Shown here piece after piece: positions 62,631 through 64,000 of a stretch of DNA of 64,000 nucleotides. The first letter of the stretch is position 1. Each line of letters opens with the position of its first letter. The position numbers and the translations under genes are program-made. The notes below the pieces were generated by a model that saw only the letters and a list, made by a program, of their open reading frames with translations, was not told the origin of the DNA and made no database searches. Origin of the DNA: Flavobacterium circumlabens (GTDB taxonomy: Bacteria; Bacteroidota; Bacteroidia; Flavobacteriales; Flavobacteriaceae); assembly GCF_004345565.1 (NCBI RefSeq), contig NZ_SLWA01000001.1, forward strand, positions 281,892 through 345,891. Direction: 5' to 3'.

Positions 62631-63095
62631 ATGAAAACTATAATTCTTTTATTTTTTGTTTCCACTTTTGCTTTTTGTCAGGATATTAATCACATAAAAA
62701 CGCTTGATACGGTTTACGTGGCATTTACAAAAGGAAAAAATCAGGAAAAAAAAGTATATTCTGATAATTTCAGAGAATATACCTTGTCTTTAAATTCGAA
62801 AAAAGAAAATCGAACTGAACAATTAATATTTAGTAAACCAGATCGTAAAAATTCAATGACAGAAAAAGGTTTTTTAAGAATTGATACGAGAATTGAAAAT
62901 AAATCCTTTTTAAAAAAACATCAAAAAGATATAATTGATTTAGACTTTCTCAAAAATTTCACAGAAGAATATATTGTTTGCGAATTATTATCGCGATCAC
63001 AAACGTTCTATATCATTGATCTTACCGAAAAGAAAAAAAGGAAAGTTGTTTTATATAGTGTGTTTCTATTGAATTACTGTCCTATTGGGGAATGA
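62631..63095 (+). CDS. Small secreted paralogue 1 of the putative immunity array
   Basis: 154 residues with a signal peptide (MKTIILLFFVSTFAFCQ). LDTVYVAFTKGKNQEKKVYS near the start and NKSFLKKHQKDIIDLDFLKNF (about 95-115) are shared, in altered form, with the two genes that follow. AT-rich. It begins 9 bp after the effector-like gene, in the same unit. Because effectors of this design are followed by their inhibitors, it is a candidate immunity protein of the periplasm; no known immunity family was recognised. Confidence 0.65.
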   Translation: MKTIILLFFVSTFAFCQDINHIKTLDTVYVAFTKGKNQEKKVYSDNFREYTLSLNSKKENRTEQLIFSKPDRKNSMTEKGFLRIDTRIENKSFLKKHQKDIIDLDFLKNFTEEYIVCELLSRSQTFYIIDLTEKKKRKVVLYSVFLLNYCPIGE

Positions 63096-63159
63096 TGACT
63101 TCCAATTGTTCAAAAAACTATACGTATTGGAGAAGTTAACTTAATAAAAATCATATGTC

Positions 63160-63600
63160 ATGAAAGCAATAATTACATTACTTATGATAAATATATCCGG
63201 AACGATTTATAGTCAGGATTATGATACTTTAAAAAAAGCAGATACTGTTTATATTTTTTTTAAGCAAAATCAGTACAAGCAAATATATATGCCTCAATCG
63301 AAGGGATATGGCGACTATATCTTTGTTTTTAATGAATATTACAAACATACCCATATAATGCTGTACCATAATCCGTATGTTGCTGAGGAGAAAAAAGAAA
63401 AAAAATCATTTCTAAAAAAACATAAAAGCATTTTGATTAATTACGATTTTCTAATTAACATGCTCAGTTATCAGGACGCTAAAAAATTGCTATTGAGCAA
63501 AAAAAAGATTTATCTCATAGATGATAATGATACTGGATGGTTTTCAATAAAGCTTAAAGAAGTTAAGGTAAATGACTATAATATTAATCCTATTGAATAA
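63160..63600 (+). CDS. Small secreted paralogue 2 of the putative immunity array
   Basis: 146 residues with a signal peptide (MKAIITLLMINISGTIYSQ). It shares ADTVYIFFKQNQYKQIYMPQ near the start and KSFLKKHKSILINYDFLINM with paralogue 1. The order of these blocks is the same in all three. It lies 64 bp after paralogue 1. Identity between copies is low, so duplication is old or selection for change is strong. Function unknown; immunity role inferred from position and repetition. Confidence 0.65.
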   Translation: MKAIITLLMINISGTIYSQDYDTLKKADTVYIFFKQNQYKQIYMPQSKGYGDYIFVFNEYYKHTHIMLYHNPYVAEEKKEKKSFLKKHKSILINYDFLINMLSYQDAKKLLLSKKKIYLIDDNDTGWFSIKLKEVKVNDYNINPIE

Positions 63601-63605
63601 GTAAA

Positions 63606-64000
63606 ATGCCAAATACTAAACCGATATCAGCCTTTACCTTTCAAAACAGCACTTTCTTCTATTTCGTTTTAAGTGTTTTATTCTGTCTGCCTTTTAAATC
63701 AAATGGACAGGACATTAAAAAGATAAAAGAATCAGATACCCTATATGTTTATTTCAAATACGATAATGGGAATCAAATGAAAGAGTCAAACAACATTGTA
63801 AACAGAGATAATTACAATTACTCTTTTGTTTTTGATGCTGACAACACAAAAATAAGACAGGATTTAACTCTGGTTAATCATTACAGAATTACTCCGGAAG
63901 TGAAGTTTGTCAAACACTCATTTCTGAGGAAAAGAAAAGACATTACGGTCAATTATAATTTTCTTAAAACATTAGGGTTTCGTGAAAGTGAAAAACTGCT
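63606..64000 (+). CDS. Small secreted paralogue 3 (partial, runs off the window)
   Basis: ATG at 63606, open to the edge: 131 codons. A signal-like segment (FYFVLSVLFCLPFKSNGQ) is followed by ESDTLYVYFKYDNGNQMKES, and VKHSFLRKRKDITVNYNFLKTL near the edge (quoted in part), matching the blocks of paralogues 1 and 2. It starts 5 bp after paralogue 2. More copies may lie beyond the window. Confidence 0.62.
   Translation, partial: MPNTKPISAFTFQNSTFFYFVLSVLFCLPFKSNGQDIKKIKESDTLYVYFKYDNGNQMKESNNIVNRDNYNYSFVFDADNTKIRQDLTLVNHYRITPEVKFVKHSFLRKRKDITVNYNFLKTLGFRESEKL

Overview
The window is a piece of a Flavobacterium-type chromosome (Bacteroidota, Flavobacteriia). This is inferred from several sequence signs: promoters of the TTTG / TAnnTTTG type, no Shine-Dalgarno pattern, AT-rich spacers, and Bacteroidota hallmark genes (PorT of the type IX secretion system, a TamL-like lipoprotein, a GLPGLI protein paired with a TonB-type outer-membrane protein, DUF5686 with a carboxypeptidase-like N-domain, and an AccD lacking the zinc ribbon). 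No rRNA, tRNA, CRISPR array or insertion sequence was recognised.

Positions 1-26,270 form a sulfur and methionine super-cluster, almost all on the minus strand. From right to left it holds: a TonB-dependent receptor; MetY with a small companion protein; a degenerate homoserine dehydrogenase paralogue; a second small companion protein; MetX; fused aspartokinase-homoserine dehydrogenase; an OsmC protein; a MetZ/MetB-like PLP enzyme; an Rrf2-type regulator; a divergent pair of TSUP permeases; a complete assimilatory sulfate operon (CysH as APS reductase, CysD, CysN, sulfite reductase, two siroheme enzymes, ferredoxin-NADP reductase); and the homocysteine-binding module of MetH at the left edge. 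metK lies just to the right on the plus strand.

This region has an unusual density of RNA-level control. There are two SAM-I riboswitches (metH, metX) and one SAM-II riboswitch with two extra hairpins (metK). Three untabulated short reading frames rich in Cys and/or Met codons each sit just before an intrinsic terminator, which looks like translation-coupled attenuation. Two of these terminators have the same 12-bp stem and are followed by two small proteins with related C-termini. Four near-identical 18-bp operator-like sites occur near the Rrf2 gene, the sulfate operon, the metY leader and the receptor leader.

Positions 28,380-47,140 hold a DUF4116/TPR protein flanked by two copies of the metK terminator region, secreted and outer-membrane proteins, a deoxynucleoside kinase, a short HigA-like fragment, a membrane pyrophosphatase with a cysteine-rich C-terminal tail next to a soluble pyrophosphatase, a DNA glycosylase, a DUF5686 protein and pyruvate dehydrogenase E1 beta. 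Positions 47,261-60,709 are mostly housekeeping: etfBA, a bifunctional nuclease, thyA, a dihydrofolate reductase, ubiE-porT, an rRNA methyltransferase, tamL, fbaA and accD.

The right end (60,873-64,000) looks like an accessory locus: a large lipoprotein with a Gly/Ser linker and a C-terminal HExxH domain, followed by three tandem, diverged small secreted paralogues, the last cut by the window edge. This resembles an effector with an immunity array. Operon limits, promoters and regulatory logic are inferences from sequence.
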